The notes under the pieces were generated by a model. The model was not told where the DNA came from. It ran no database searches and saw only the letters and a program-made list of their open reading frames with translations. A stretch of DNA of 64,000 bases from Sphingomonadales bacterium (GTDB taxonomy: Bacteria; Pseudomonadota; Alphaproteobacteria; Sphingomonadales; Sphingomonadaceae): contig JAFLDB010000007.1 of NCBI GenBank assembly GCA_017302615.1, positions 62,001-126,000 on the forward strand. The letters are read 5' to 3'. Position numbers and translations under genes: made by a program. Positions within the stretch are counted from its first letter, which is position 1, and each line of letters begins with the position of its first letter. Shown here piece after piece: positions 1-11,801 of the stretch.

Positions 1-1077
1 CACGCGGGCCACTTCCGGTCCGGCCTTGACCCCGCGCGCCACGATGTCACCGCCCTTGAGCGGAAAGACCGGTACGTCCCAGTCCCGCAAGGCGGAAATC
101 GGCTGACCGGTCAGCAGCAGCCGGTCGAGCGCAGCCTCCACGCCCAGGCGGTAGGCCAGCGCCCGGGCTTCGCACTCCCCGCCATCGCGCCCCGCCGCGA
201 GGGCCAGCCGCTTCTTCTGCGCTCCTGAGAGGCGAAACCGGCTGGCGACGCTTTCAGCAAGCGGAACATCGGCGGGAAGCAGGGCGGCCAGGCGGCGCAG
301 CGCATCCGGGGCAACGTCCTGCGCCTGCTCCTGCGCAACCAGGGCGACGAGGGCCGCGACATCGGCTTCGGGCAGCACCACGGCCAACACACCCAGCTCG
401 GCCATCCGGGCCACGGTCGGCGCGGGATCGGGCAGGCCGAGGAGATTCATCATCTCCATGCCGACCCGCTCGCGCGACAGGCCCTTGAGCGTCGCGGCCA
501 GTTCCGCAACGGCGCTTTCCGCTTCTTCATCAGCCGGTTGGCTGCCAAACCTCGCTTGGAACCGGAAATAGCGCAGGATCCGCAAGTGGTCTTCGCGGAT
601 CCGCTGGCGGGCATCGCCGATAAAGCGCAGGCGCCGTGCAGCGAGGTCTTCCAATCCGCCGAACCAGTCGAACACTTCCAGCGTTTCGGGATCGGCATAG
701 AGCGCGTTGATGGTGAAGTCGCGGCGGGCGGCATCGTCCTGCCAATCGCTGGCGAAGGCCACGGTGGCGCGGCGGCCATCGGTGGAGACGTCATGGCGCA
801 GGGTGGTAATCTCGACCGGACCGCCCTTCAGCACCGCGGTCACCGTGCCGTGTTCGATGCCGGTCGGGATGACAGTGATGGAATGAGCCTTCAGTCGCCG
901 CATGACTTCCTGCGGTTCCAGCGGCGTGGCAATGTCCACATCCTTTACCGCAATGCCCAGCAGCGTATCGCGGACCGCTCCGCCGACATAGCGGGCGTTC
1001 TTCGCGCCGATGGCCTTGACCAGCACGGCCAGGTCCGGGCGCGTCAGCCAGTCCGCGGCGGGCAGGGTGGTCACCAC
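1..1077 (-). CDS. cca: CCA tRNA nucleotidyltransferase (C-terminus cut by window edge)
   Basis: Adds or repairs the 3' CCA end of tRNAs (class II nucleotidyltransferase / poly(A) polymerase family). The minus-strand reading begins VVTTLPAADWLTRPDL, followed by the nucleotidyltransferase signature YVGGAVRDTLLG, the metal-binding pair KDVDIAT, then RRDFTINALYAD and the RNA-binding stretch IREDHLRILRYFRF. Start is one of two adjacent GTG codons (1077 or 1074) overlapping the TGA of the upstream Nudix gene, so the two are translationally coupled. The frame stays open to base 1, so the last residues are missing. Family assignment is very secure; cca versus a pcnB-like activity cannot be settled from sequence, but alphaproteobacterial members of this operon act as CCA enzymes. 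Confidence 0.93.
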   Translation of the reverse strand, partial: MVTTLPAADWLTRPDLAVLVKAIGAKNARYVGGAVRDTLLGIAVKDVDIATPLEPQEVMRRLKAHSITVIPTGIEHGTVTAVLKGGPVEITTLRHDVSTDGRRATVAFASDWQDDAARRDFTINALYADPETLEVFDWFGGLEDLAARRLRFIGDARQRIREDHLRILRYFRFQARFGSQPADEEAESAVAELAATLKGLSRERVGMEMMNLLGLPDPAPTVARMAELGVLAVVLPEADVAALVALVAQEQAQDVAPDALRRLAALLPADVPLAESVASRFRLSGAQKKRLALAAGRDGGECEARALAYRLGVEAALDRLLLTGQPISALRDWDVPVFPLKGGDIVARGVKAGPEVARV

Positions 1078-1649
1078 GCGATCCGCTTCGCCAGGTTGGC
1101 GATGATCCCCGCCGTCACGCCCCAGATCCGGTGTTCCTGCCATAGGATTTCGATGTAGCGCCTTTCCTGGCCCTGCCAAAACGCTGAATGGACCGTGTGG
1201 TTGGCATTATCGAACACGAAATCGACCGGGGCCTCGAACCAGCGGGCAACCTCGGTCGGGCTGGGGTTGATCTCGATATCGGGTGGAACCACGGCGAGGA
1301 CCGGGGTGATCGCATAGCCCGAGCCGGTGCAATAGATGTCGCTGGTGCCGATCACGGTGACGTCCCGCTCGCGGATGCCCAGTTCCTCCCACGCTTCGCG
1401 CAAGGCGGCTTCGACGGCATCCTCGCCGGGATCGATCTTGCCGCCGGGGAAGGCCACCTGCCCGGGGTGGGATCGCATGTTGGAAGGGCGATGGATCAAC
1501 AGGAAGCCGGGCCGTTCTCGTTCGGTCACAGCGGCAAGAACCGCGGCAGAGCGCAGCTCGGTTCCGGCAAAGCCGGTCTCGTCGCGGTGCTCGATCTCGC
1601 GCGCGTGGCCCTCGGCGTGGAGCCGGCGCATTCGCTCCACCAGGCTCAT
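1071..1649 (-). CDS. CoA pyrophosphatase-type Nudix hydrolase
   Basis: About 192 residues. The Nudix box is clear: GGKIDPGEDAVEAALREAWEELGI fits GX5EX7REUXEEXGU. The preceding segment SNMRSHPGQVAFPGG is typical of the NudL/CoA-diphosphatase branch, which hydrolyses CoA and its derivatives to phosphopantetheine and 3',5'-ADP. The ATG at 1649 overlaps the stop of the DUF1285 gene (ATGA), and its own stop overlaps the cca start, so three genes form one translationally coupled unit. The order DUF1285-Nudix-cca is common in alphaproteobacteria. Substrate is inferred from the subfamily motif only. Confidence 0.92.
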   Translation of the reverse strand: MSLVERMRRLHAEGHAREIEHRDETGFAGTELRSAAVLAAVTERERPGFLLIHRPSNMRSHPGQVAFPGGKIDPGEDAVEAALREAWEELGIRERDVTVIGTSDIYCTGSGYAITPVLAVVPPDIEINPSPTEVARWFEAPVDFVFDNANHTVHSAFWQGQERRYIEILWQEHRIWGVTAGIIANLAKRIAW

Positions 1650-2185
1650 GCCGGCACCAGCGAAAAGCGCGAGCCCTGGCTGGTCACGGTCAGATCGTCG
1701 TCCGCCAGGTCTACCAGTTGCAGCCAGGTGCTGCGATTGATCCGCGCCTCGCAGCCATGCCGAACCGCCAGGTACAGCGCGGGCAATTCTGCATCGCCGC
1801 GCGCGATCAGTGGGTGGTCCGGCCCGGCCACCACCACCTCGTCGGTGTTGAGCCGGAAGGCCAGGGCATCCCCGGTGCGGACCACATCGGTGGCGATGAA
1901 GGCGGCGTCCTCCACCTCTATCGACTGCTTCTCGAACGGGGTGACCAGCCAGTGCTGGCCGTCCGCCTCGCGCCGCAGCAGGCCGGCAAAGGCGCGGACC
2001 ATGGCGGGGCGGCGGATTTCCCCGCCATCGTGGAACCATCGCCCGTCGGCCTTGATCACCATCCGGCTGTCGCTGCTGGCGGCGGGCTGCCACTGGTCGA
2101 CCGGCGGCAGCTTGCGCGCGGCGGTCAGCTCCGCGATTTCGGCAAGGCTCAGCGTGGCAAGATCGGGCGGAGGGACATAGGGCAT
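1646..2185 (-). CDS. DUF1285 family protein
   Basis: About 179 residues, starting MPYVPPPDLATLSLAEIAEL. The central region with DGRWFHDGGEIRRPAMVRAFAGLLRRE and LVTPFEKQSIEVEDAAFIA is characteristic of DUF1285, a small soluble alpha/beta family of unknown biochemical role found next to Nudix and cca genes in alphaproteobacteria. No signal peptide or membrane segment. It is first in the coupled trio and lies 71 bp after the GNAT stop. I do not assign a function. Confidence 0.85.
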   Translation of the reverse strand: MPYVPPPDLATLSLAEIAELTAARKLPPVDQWQPAASSDSRMVIKADGRWFHDGGEIRRPAMVRAFAGLLRREADGQHWLVTPFEKQSIEVEDAAFIATDVVRTGDALAFRLNTDEVVVAGPDHPLIARGDAELPALYLAVRHGCEARINRSTWLQLVDLADDDLTVTSQGSRFSLVPA

Positions 2186-2256
2186 TGCATTCGCGATGCC
2201 AGATAGCCGGGGCAGGAACAATACGGTTCGCACCCGGACTTTGGGACAGGCATCGG

Positions 2257-2775
2257 TCAGCCGTTCCAGGGCCCCAGCATGCCTTCCTTGGGCAGGACCG
2301 CCGGATTGGCGCACCGCACCAGCAGGCGGCGCTGTTCGAACGGGCCCGGCAGGTCCCACCCGGCGGTGTATTCGTTGGTGAAACCCCAGAACCGGCCATA
2401 ATATTCCGGATCGCCGATCATCACCTGGGGCAAGGGGGCCTGCGGGCTCAGCGCGGCGAGGCTGGCGGTCATCAACGCCTTGCCATAGCCCTGGCCCTGA
2501 TGCTCCGGCAGGACGGCAACCGGACCGACCATGATCATCGGATGGGCGCGGCCCTGCGGGTCGGTCAGCGCCACCGGCCAGCACTGGATCGTCCCTACCA
2601 GATGCTCTTCGCCATCGATCGCGGCAAAGGACAGGCCGGGCAGCCAGTCGGTCCCTTCGCGGACCTTGTAGGCGGTTCGCTTGTGCCGCTCAGGCTCGAA
2701 CGCGCGATCGAGCAAGGCCTCGACCAGCGCGGGATCGACGTTGTCGAGCGGGATCAGGGTGGCAGCATCGGACAT
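2257..2775 (-). CDS. GNAT family N-acetyltransferase
   Basis: 172 residues. The acetyl-CoA pyrophosphate loop is EHQGQGYGKALM (Q/RxxGxG/A type), preceded by the beta-4 strand MIMVGPVAVLP as in YhbS-like GNATs. Such proteins transfer an acetyl group to an amine; the substrate is not deducible. Same orientation as DUF1285-Nudix-cca with 71 bp between, so it may be the first gene of that operon. The C-terminal FWGFTNEYTAGWDLPGPFEQ suits the YhbS type. Confidence 0.88.
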   Translation of the reverse strand: MSDAATLIPLDNVDPALVEALLDRAFEPERHKRTAYKVREGTDWLPGLSFAAIDGEEHLVGTIQCWPVALTDPQGRAHPMIMVGPVAVLPEHQGQGYGKALMTASLAALSPQAPLPQVMIGDPEYYGRFWGFTNEYTAGWDLPGPFEQRRLLVRCANPAVLPKEGMLGPWNG

Positions 2776-2829
2776 GGCGCGCGCCGATAGGGCGCGCGCA
2801 CCGCCTTGTCCAATCGAATCCGGTCAGGC

Positions 2830-3942
2830 CTACTTCCTGGTCAACCGCAGCAGACGGCCGCCGGCCTTGTCTTCCAGCACCAGTAGCGAGCCATCGCCCG
2901 CCTCGGCAATGGCGCGAATCCGCTTGCCCATGGGGTAACGGGCTTCCTCGCTGGCCTTGTCTCCGTCGATCTTCACGCGGACCACGCCAGCCGGGTTCAT
3001 CGCGGCGATCAGCAACTGGCCCTTCCATTCCGGCCACAGCTTGCCCGAATAGAAGATCATTCCGCCCGGAGCGATCACCGGGTTCCAGTAGAGCGCCGGG
3101 GCGGCCATGTCGGGCCGGGTGTCATGGTGAGGAATGAATTCCCCGCCATAGTGCCGCCCTTCGGACACGACCGGCCAGCCATAGTTGGCACCCTGCTTGA
3201 CCAGGTTGAGCTCGTCGCCGCCAGCCGGTCCGTGCTCGATCTCCCACAGCCGCCCATCCGGCGCGAACTGCATGCCCAGGATGTTGCGGTGGCCCAGGCT
3301 GAACTGCTGCGGCGCCCCGCCAGGTCCGCCCGAGGCGACCAGCGGCAGCCGGATGATCTTGCCCAGATCGCTGGCCGGGTCCTGCGCCGGTTGCATTTTC
3401 TGCCGGTCGCCCGACGCGATGTAGAGCCACTTGCGATCCGGGCTGACGGCGAGCCGGTGCGAATAGTGGCCGCGGCCGGTCACTTTCGGGTTCTGCCGCC
3501 AGAGCACCGCGAAGCCTTCTAGGCGGGCGCTGTTGCCCTCGATCTTGAGCAGGCCGGTGCCGACAGCGGCACCGCGGGTATCGCCGTCACCCGTTTCGGC
3601 CCAGCTGAGGTAAATCCGGCCGGTCTTGGCAAAGTCCGGCGCGGCGATCACATCGCCCAGACCGCCCTGGCCGCCATAGGCGACCGTAAAGGGCAGGGCG
3701 ATGTCGATGATCGACTTGTCGGCCTTGCGCAGCTTCAGCTTGCCGGCCTTCTCGGTCACCAGCACGCCGCCATCGGGCAGCACGGCCATGGCCCAGGGTT
3801 CCTCGAAGGTGGCGAGTTCTTCGGTGGCGAACTGGCGCTCGACTTTCTGGATCTTCGGCGGGCTATCCCCCGATGCGGCGCCGCCACAGCTTGCGGCAAT
3901 CAGGACGAGGGGCGAAAAGGCGATCAGGAGTTTGTTGCGCAT
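2830..3942 (-). CDS. PQQ-dependent aldose sugar dehydrogenase-like lipoprotein
   Basis: About 370 residues from the ATG at 3942 ([21 protein letters not shown]). This is a signal sequence ending in a lipobox-like LIAASC, so it is probably a periplasmic lipoprotein. The body is a six-bladed propeller of the soluble glucose/sorbosone dehydrogenase (YliI/Asd) family: [52 protein letters not shown] and [17 protein letters not shown] are family blocks. Members oxidise aldose sugars with PQQ. The start codon overlaps the ATG of divergent rnhB within the palindrome CATG. An upstream TTG would give 12 extra residues but a worse signal peptide. Confidence 0.88.
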   Translation of the reverse strand: MRNKLLIAFSPLVLIAASCGGAASGDSPPKIQKVERQFATEELATFEEPWAMAVLPDGGVLVTEKAGKLKLRKADKSIIDIALPFTVAYGGQGGLGDVIAAPDFAKTGRIYLSWAETGDGDTRGAAVGTGLLKIEGNSARLEGFAVLWRQNPKVTGRGHYSHRLAVSPDRKWLYIASGDRQKMQPAQDPASDLGKIIRLPLVASGGPGGAPQQFSLGHRNILGMQFAPDGRLWEIEHGPAGGDELNLVKQGANYGWPVVSEGRHYGGEFIPHHDTRPDMAAPALYWNPVIAPGGMIFYSGKLWPEWKGQLLIAAMNPAGVVRVKIDGDKASEEARYPMGKRIRAIAEAGDGSLLVLEDKAGGRLLRLTRK

Positions 3943-4576
3943 GGTTCGCAATATTGGCGAAAGCAGGCTGTTTGCCAAGTGCCCCGATGGTCAGGTGATC
4001 ATCGGCGTGGACGAGGCCGGGCGCGGGCCGCTGGCCGGGCCGGTGGTGGCTGCCGCCTGCCTGCTCGGCCCGGATGCCCCGGCGGGGCTGGACGATTCCA
4101 AGAAGCTCTCGGCCAAACGCCGCGCCGCGCTGGAGCCACAGATCAAGGCGGGCTGCCGCTGGGCGGTCGCGGTGGTGGAAGCGGACGAGATCGACCGGAT
4201 CAACATCTTCGCCGCGACCATGCTGGCGATGACCCGCGCGGTCGGCGCGCTGGTGGCCGAGCTGGGGCAGGAGCCGGACATGGTCCTGATCGACGGCAAC
4301 AAGACCCCGGTCGGACGCGTGCCGGAATGGCGCTGGCCCGCTCGCCCGATCGTGGGCGGCGACGCGCTGGAACCCTGCATTTCCGCCGCCTCGATCCTTG
4401 CCAAGGAGCACCGCGACCGGGTCATGCGCGCCCATGCCGAGGTCCATCCGCACTACGGCTGGGAGCGCAACATGGGCTATGGCACCGCCGAGCATCTGGA
4501 GGCGCTTCGGGAGCACGGGCCGAGCCCGATCCACCGCAAGAGCTTCGCCCCCGTGGCGCAGCTGGTGTTGCTCTGA
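3941..4576 (+). CDS. rnhB: Ribonuclease HII
   Basis: About 211 residues. It cleaves the RNA strand of RNA-DNA hybrids and removes single ribonucleotides from DNA. The signatures [20 protein letters not shown] (first catalytic Asp-Glu), [16 protein letters not shown] and [16 protein letters not shown] (third Asp region) are all intact. The ATG at 3941 is chosen because it yields the usual short N-terminus; a GTG at the IIGVDEAG strand is an alternative. Any promoter must lie inside the divergent sugar dehydrogenase gene, because the two start codons overlap. Confidence 0.95.
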   Translation: MVRNIGESRLFAKCPDGQVIIGVDEAGRGPLAGPVVAAACLLGPDAPAGLDDSKKLSAKRRAALEPQIKAGCRWAVAVVEADEIDRINIFAATMLAMTRAVGALVAELGQEPDMVLIDGNKTPVGRVPEWRWPARPIVGGDALEPCISAASILAKEHRDRVMRAHAEVHPHYGWERNMGYGTAEHLEALREHGPSPIHRKSFAPVAQLVLL

Positions 4577-7041
<2,465 letters not shown>

Positions 7042-7045
<4 letters not shown>

Positions 7046-7545
7046 AACTCCTCGCCGCAGCGGCCGCTGGTATCGCGCCATTCGAGCATCTGGATCTCCC
7101 CATGGCTGATCACGACCGAGCGGACCCAGTTGGTCTTTGGATTGCGCACCGATAACGCGAGGTCGAGGTTGAACAGATCGCACAGGGTCTCGATCTCGCC
7201 CGGCCGCAGCTCGATGCGCTTAACCGCGATCACCCGTTCCCGGATCACCCCGCCGTTCGGCGTACGCGCAAGCGGCTGAGTCCGGGCCACGATATAGCTA
7301 TTGCCGCGGTTGAACACGGCGACGCAGCAATCGAGCGTTCCGGTGGTGACGCCGTCGCGCTTTTCATAACGCATGAACATGGAGCCAATGTTGTGGGTCC
7401 AGCCATTGACGGTCTTGCCCAAGGTATCTTGCAGCACTTGCCCCACGGCGATGGTCTGGGCGGCGGGTGCCGGCTTGTTCTGCGCTAAAGCCGATCCGGC
7501 GGCCAGCGCCAGACCGGCAGCCAATACTGTCAAGCTAGTCCGCAT
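7042..7545 (-). CDS. Secreted protein of unknown function
   Basis: 167 residues, MRTSLTVLAAGLALAAGSALAQ forming a clear Sec signal peptide cleaved after ALA. The mature part contains paired cysteines (LDCCVAVFNRG; ETLCDLFNL; SGRCGEEF) and no catalytic motif I recognise. It converges on folP with overlapping stop codons and starts 11 bp inside the end of the DUF3999 gene region, so it probably ends that transcript. Periplasmic location inferred. Confidence 0.7.
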
Positions 7546-8923
7546 TTCCCCCTCCTGCCTGCTGCGGGTCGGCCGCCACCTTGCGGCCCGCCTTCATGAT
7601 GCGCCAGGCGGCAAAGCCCAGCACGCCCGCGCCCACCAGCAGCGCCGCCCACAGGCCCAGCGTGCGCGGATCGAACGGCGTCTCGGGCGCTGCCGGTGCC
7701 AGCAGGATTACCGGCGCGTCACCCGCGCTGGCGACCTCAGCCGGCCGCTTCCAGGCGCGCAGCAGTTCGCTGGGCTTGCCAAGGTCGGCCGGATCGAACC
7801 AGGCCGGCTTGGCATCGGGGTGGCCGGTGACGAGGTTGAACGGGCCTTCGTTGTTGAAGGCGGCATAGAGCGTGATCGGCTCGACGCTGAGCGATACCTT
7901 CGGCACCTTGGAAAAGCCCGCGCTGCGCTTGTCGGCCAGCAGCTTGTATTCCTTCAGCGTTGCGCCCGACAGTTCGAGCGCCAGCGCCCCTTCACCCTGC
8001 TTGAGCGTGCCACTGGCGAGCAGCCCCCAGGGTTCCGAGCGGTCATTGCGGCCCAGCAATTGCACCGGGACCATTCCGTCCTGTCCGGTCATTTCCAGCT
8101 TGATCGCGGCAATCGGCACGGCGATCTGCGGGGCAAAGCCGATTTCGTGCGCGCTGGTCAGCTTGGCGCCACTGGTTTCGAGGTCGACGCGCGGCTCGGG
8201 CCGCTCAACCGCTTCAAACACCCGCACGCCGGTTACCTTGACGTCTGGCACCGCCTCCCAGCTGATCCGCAGGTAGCGGTCCTTGAGGCGCACCGAAGGC
8301 AGCGCGATGCGCGGCTGGCCCAGCACTTCGGGATCATTGCCGGTCCGCAGCAGGACCTTCTCGGCAAGCGGCTCCCAGGTCTTGAGGTCTTCGCCCGCTT
8401 CCAGAGTGAACGTCACCGGCACCCGTCGGGGCAGGTCGGCCTTGATCTCGATGCCTACCACCGGAAGCGCAAGGGTGCGGGTGTCGATCAGCACGGCCAC
8501 CCGCTCATCCACGGCAATGGCGGCATCGGTGGCGGTCACTTCGACTGCGGTGTCTCCCGCCTTGACCTCGACCGAAACCGGCACGGCCGTGGTAGCGCTG
8601 CCGGCGGCGATCGGAATGGCGGCAAGATCGGAGGTCTTGAGCACGCTCGATTCGCCCGAACGATCATAGCCCAGCGCAAGCGACAGGGTCCGGCCCTTGG
8701 CATCGAGGATCCGCACATCGCCCAGGTCCGGGCGCTTGATTTCGGCCACTGCGGCGGCAGGCAGGACGACGCGGCCAAGCTTGCCTTCGGCCTGTGGGGC
8801 CACGGCCAGCGCCACTTCGAACTGGTCGGGCTTGGTCGGTTCGGGGCGCTGTTCTTCGGTGCAGCCGGACAGGGCTGCGGCAAGGCCAAGGCTGGCGATC
8901 AGGACCAGGCGGCGGGCAAGCAT
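7535..8923 (-). CDS. DUF3999 family lipoprotein-like membrane protein
   Basis: About 462 residues. An N-terminal signal with lipobox (LAAALSGC) is followed by a long beta-rich domain (FEVALAVAPQAEGKLGRVVLP, LPSVRLKDRYLRISWEAVP) and one C-terminal membrane helix (LGLWAALLVGAGVLGFAAW) with a basic tail. This architecture matches DUF3999, which is repeatedly encoded beside DUF2339. The ATG overlaps the TGA of the DUF2339 gene, showing coupling. Function unknown; an envelope complex with the DUF2339 partner is an inference from gene pairing. The frame also runs open far upstream, but that part is a shadow of DUF2339. Confidence 0.8.
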   Translation of the reverse strand: MLARRLVLIASLGLAAALSGCTEEQRPEPTKPDQFEVALAVAPQAEGKLGRVVLPAAAVAEIKRPDLGDVRILDAKGRTLSLALGYDRSGESSVLKTSDLAAIPIAAGSATTAVPVSVEVKAGDTAVEVTATDAAIAVDERVAVLIDTRTLALPVVGIEIKADLPRRVPVTFTLEAGEDLKTWEPLAEKVLLRTGNDPEVLGQPRIALPSVRLKDRYLRISWEAVPDVKVTGVRVFEAVERPEPRVDLETSGAKLTSAHEIGFAPQIAVPIAAIKLEMTGQDGMVPVQLLGRNDRSEPWGLLASGTLKQGEGALALELSGATLKEYKLLADKRSAGFSKVPKVSLSVEPITLYAAFNNEGPFNLVTGHPDAKPAWFDPADLGKPSELLRAWKRPAEVASAGDAPVILLAPAAPETPFDPRTLGLWAALLVGAGVLGFAAWRIMKAGRKVAADPQQAGGGNAD

Positions 8924-11730
8924 CAGGTGTTCTCCTCGGTCCCCTTGCGCGGGGGAAGGGGTACGAAATAGCCGATCAGCAGCATCAATACACCCACTGC
9001 GATGAACGCGACGATACGGGCGATGCCTTCGGCCTGTGACATATCGACGAACAGCAGCTTGGCCACCACTACGCCAAGCAGGACCGCACCACTGAGCCAC
9101 GGCAGGCGCTGCCCGCTGCGCTTGGCCCAAAGCATCAGCCCCATCGCGATCAGGGTCCACAGGATCGAAAAGCCGGTCAGCACGGTCGGGCTGGACAGGG
9201 TGGCGTAATCCCACGGCACGCCCATGAAGTGATGCGCAGTGCGCACCCAGATGCCGTTGACCGCAACAAAGCCCAGTGCCGCCAGTGCGCCCAATCCGCC
9301 ATTGCCGGCGATCCAGGCGGCCAGGCGCGGCTGCGGCTGGACCCGCTGGAGCAGTTGCCGGCGATAGGCCAAGGCGGCGATGGCGAGGCCAACGGCCAGG
9401 TCGATCGGGTTGAGCAGCGGAACATAGGGCAGGGGGCGGGCATCCCCTTGTGCGAACCAGCCTGCCGCCAGCGCTCCGCCGTATGTCAGGACGGCGAGCA
9501 CCGATGCCGCACGCCACCAATAGGCCCGGGCATGGGGATCGAGCGGCCAGCCGAAGCCTTCGGTTCCCGATACGCCCGCGCGTCCGGCCCAGCGAGTCAG
9601 GGCAAACAGCATGGCGGTGGCGCTGGTCAGCAGGATCACCCCGGCCCAAGAGGTGTTCCACAGGCTTGCGGTATCGATCAGGCGGAATAGCGCGTCGGCC
9701 AGCATGCCGGTCAGCAGCAAGGCCCCCAGCGTGTGCATGGCGGCGTTCCAGCGGCTGGGCAGGGCATCGCCGCGCCGGTCGTCCAGTTGCAGCAGCCGGG
9801 CATGGATCCCCAGTGTGGCGATCCAGCCGAGCAGATCGGGCAGGTCGGTCACGCTGCGGCCCATCACCAGGGTGACCGGATAGGCCAGCACGATCAGCGG
9901 CAGGGCAATCCGGGCCGGCCAGGTCGTGACTGGCCATTGCCGGGTCCGCCCGAACCAGTGCGACAGCGCAATCAGACCGAGCAGAGCGAGGAGGCCGGCC
10001 TGGACCTGCTGATGGTTTTGCAGGACCGGTTCGGCCCAGTCCTCGCTGGTCGCTGGGGGCAGGGCGCGGCTGACTTCCTGCACCACGGCAATCGCGGCAA
10101 AGACGAAGCCGCCCAGGAACCACGGCTTGGCCGCAGCCCGCTCGATCGGCTCCCACTGCCGCGCCCAGCGCGATCCACTGTGCGGCGCGGCTTGGCGCAG
10201 CCACCATGCGGTGAGCAGCGCCGGAATGGCGATCAGCAGCGGGCCGACAAAGCCGTTGTTGGCCAGGGGGATGGCCGAAACGCTGGGGGCCAGATTGGTC
10301 CATGCCAGCGCGGCGCCCAGCACTTGCAGCAGCAGGCCGAAGGCGCGCGGCATCCACCGCGCCTGCCGCGTGCCGACCCAGAATGCACCGGCCCCTTCCA
10401 GCGCCCAGGCTGCGCCGGTCCATTGGACGTCCAGCGCCAAGGGGATGGCCAGCGTGACGAAGCCGACCCCGATTGCCAGCACGCATTCGGACAGCAGGCC
10501 CATCCCTTCCTTGCGCCGCTTCAACGCCCAGGCCGCTACCGCCAGATAGACCGCGCCGAAGGCAAGGGCAGACCATGCCGCGGCATAGGGCTGGTCGTGA
10601 ACCAGCCCGGCCTGCAGTCCGAACCCGGCCAAGGCCGTGCCGAACAGCAGGGTGGAATCCGCCGCGTTGCCCAGCTTTCCGGGCGTGTTGTGGGCATAGA
10701 GCAGAGCGGTGGCGAGGAAGATCGCCACGGTGATGGCCAGAAACACCTGACAGATCAGGAAATGGCGGTCCTCGTACGAGCCCGCGCCCCACAGCCCGGC
10801 AATCGCGAAAGTGGCGAAAAAGCCCAGCAGGTTGAGCAGCCGCCAGCTCTTTTTCCAGGCGATGCCCATCACCGCGAGGTTGAGGATGGTGATATAGCTG
10901 AACAGGGCCAGCGGGGTTTCCGCCTCTCCGCCCAGCAGGACCGGCACGGCATAGCCGCCGAGGAACGAGGCGAGCGCCATGACCCGCGAATCCTGCATCA
11001 CTGCCAGCGCCGCGCCCAAGGCGGCGAACAGCAGCATGAAAGCGAAAGCGGCCAGTGGCGGCATCACCTCGTAAATCCGCGCGGAAGCAAAGACGGTGAG
11101 ATACATCACTGCCACCCCGCCGCCTTGCAGGTGCAGGGCGAAGTCCGGGCGGGCGTGGCGCTTCAGAAAGCCGACCGCGAGCAGCGCCGCGCCGATCAGG
11201 CCGACCGTGGCGAGGCGCGCCTCTAGCGGATAAAGCCCGGCGGAAGCCGCCAGCCGGGCGAGAAAAACGAGGCCGACAAACAGCACGACCAGGCCCGCGC
11301 GGACAATGGTGTTGCCGCCGGTAAACCAGGCGACGACTGCCTGCACCGCCCTGTCGGCGAGGCCCGGCTCGGCCGGTTCTGCGGGAACAGGGGTGATCTC
11401 CTGCCAGACCGGTGGTTGATCGGTCCAGGCCTGGGCCACGGCCGGCTCAGCGGGTGTGATTGGCTGAGCGGCTGGAGCAGGGGGCGGCGGCGCGGTAACC
11501 GGCGGCGCTGCTGCGGGTTCTTGCTCGACCGGCTGGGCTGGCTGCGGCGCGGCAAAGTTCAGCCCGGCAAGATGGAGCCGCACTTCTTTCGCCACGGCGG
11601 CGCGGAACAGCCCGCGCAGCCAGCCGCCCATCATTGCGCCGAGCAGCGCGCCCACGATCACCCCGGCTTCGGGCCAGTCGGCCGTCAGCCAGCCGATCAG
11701 CGCCCCTGCCACTGTCGCCCACAGGATCAT
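8923..11730 (-). CDS. DUF2339 polytopic membrane protein
   Basis: About 935 residues, almost entirely hydrophobic helices (more than twenty). It begins MILWATVAGALIGWL after a strong AGGAGG nine bases upstream of the ATG at 11730; an upstream TTG is less likely. After the first helices comes a Pro/Ala-rich cytoplasmic linker (about residues 70-125, APPPPAPAAQP), then repeated multi-helix modules such as GAALLAVGFLKRHARPDFALHLQGGGVAVMYLTVFAS. This is the DUF2339 pattern. Transport or envelope roles have been guessed for the family but nothing in the sequence identifies a substrate. It is the upstream partner of the DUF3999 gene. Confidence 0.85.
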   Translation of the reverse strand: MILWATVAGALIGWLTADWPEAGVIVGALLGAMMGGWLRGLFRAAVAKEVRLHLAGLNFAAPQPAQPVEQEPAAAPPVTAPPPPAPAAQPITPAEPAVAQAWTDQPPVWQEITPVPAEPAEPGLADRAVQAVVAWFTGGNTIVRAGLVVLFVGLVFLARLAASAGLYPLEARLATVGLIGAALLAVGFLKRHARPDFALHLQGGGVAVMYLTVFASARIYEVMPPLAAFAFMLLFAALGAALAVMQDSRVMALASFLGGYAVPVLLGGEAETPLALFSYITILNLAVMGIAWKKSWRLLNLLGFFATFAIAGLWGAGSYEDRHFLICQVFLAITVAIFLATALLYAHNTPGKLGNAADSTLLFGTALAGFGLQAGLVHDQPYAAAWSALAFGAVYLAVAAWALKRRKEGMGLLSECVLAIGVGFVTLAIPLALDVQWTGAAWALEGAGAFWVGTRQARWMPRAFGLLLQVLGAALAWTNLAPSVSAIPLANNGFVGPLLIAIPALLTAWWLRQAAPHSGSRWARQWEPIERAAAKPWFLGGFVFAAIAVVQEVSRALPPATSEDWAEPVLQNHQQVQAGLLALLGLIALSHWFGRTRQWPVTTWPARIALPLIVLAYPVTLVMGRSVTDLPDLLGWIATLGIHARLLQLDDRRGDALPSRWNAAMHTLGALLLTGMLADALFRLIDTASLWNTSWAGVILLTSATAMLFALTRWAGRAGVSGTEGFGWPLDPHARAYWWRAASVLAVLTYGGALAAGWFAQGDARPLPYVPLLNPIDLAVGLAIAALAYRRQLLQRVQPQPRLAAWIAGNGGLGALAALGFVAVNGIWVRTAHHFMGVPWDYATLSSPTVLTGFSILWTLIAMGLMLWAKRSGQRLPWLSGAVLLGVVVAKLLFVDMSQAEGIARIVAFIAVGVLMLLIGYFVPLPPRKGTEENT

Positions 11731-11801
11731 GGCCCCAGTCCTCCTCAATCCTCAGGGCAAGTCTGGCAGAAATTGCCGCCAAGGGAAGCGCTTGGGTCAA
11801 T

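Noticed and set aside
538..1158. Plus-strand 206-codon frame
   Set aside because: Antisense to the CCA enzyme, which carries all family motifs.
8924..10792. Upstream extension of the DUF3999 frame
   Set aside because: This part is out of frame with DUF2339 and shows only Arg/Pro/Ala-rich shadow sequence; a proper lipoprotein signal starts at 8923.
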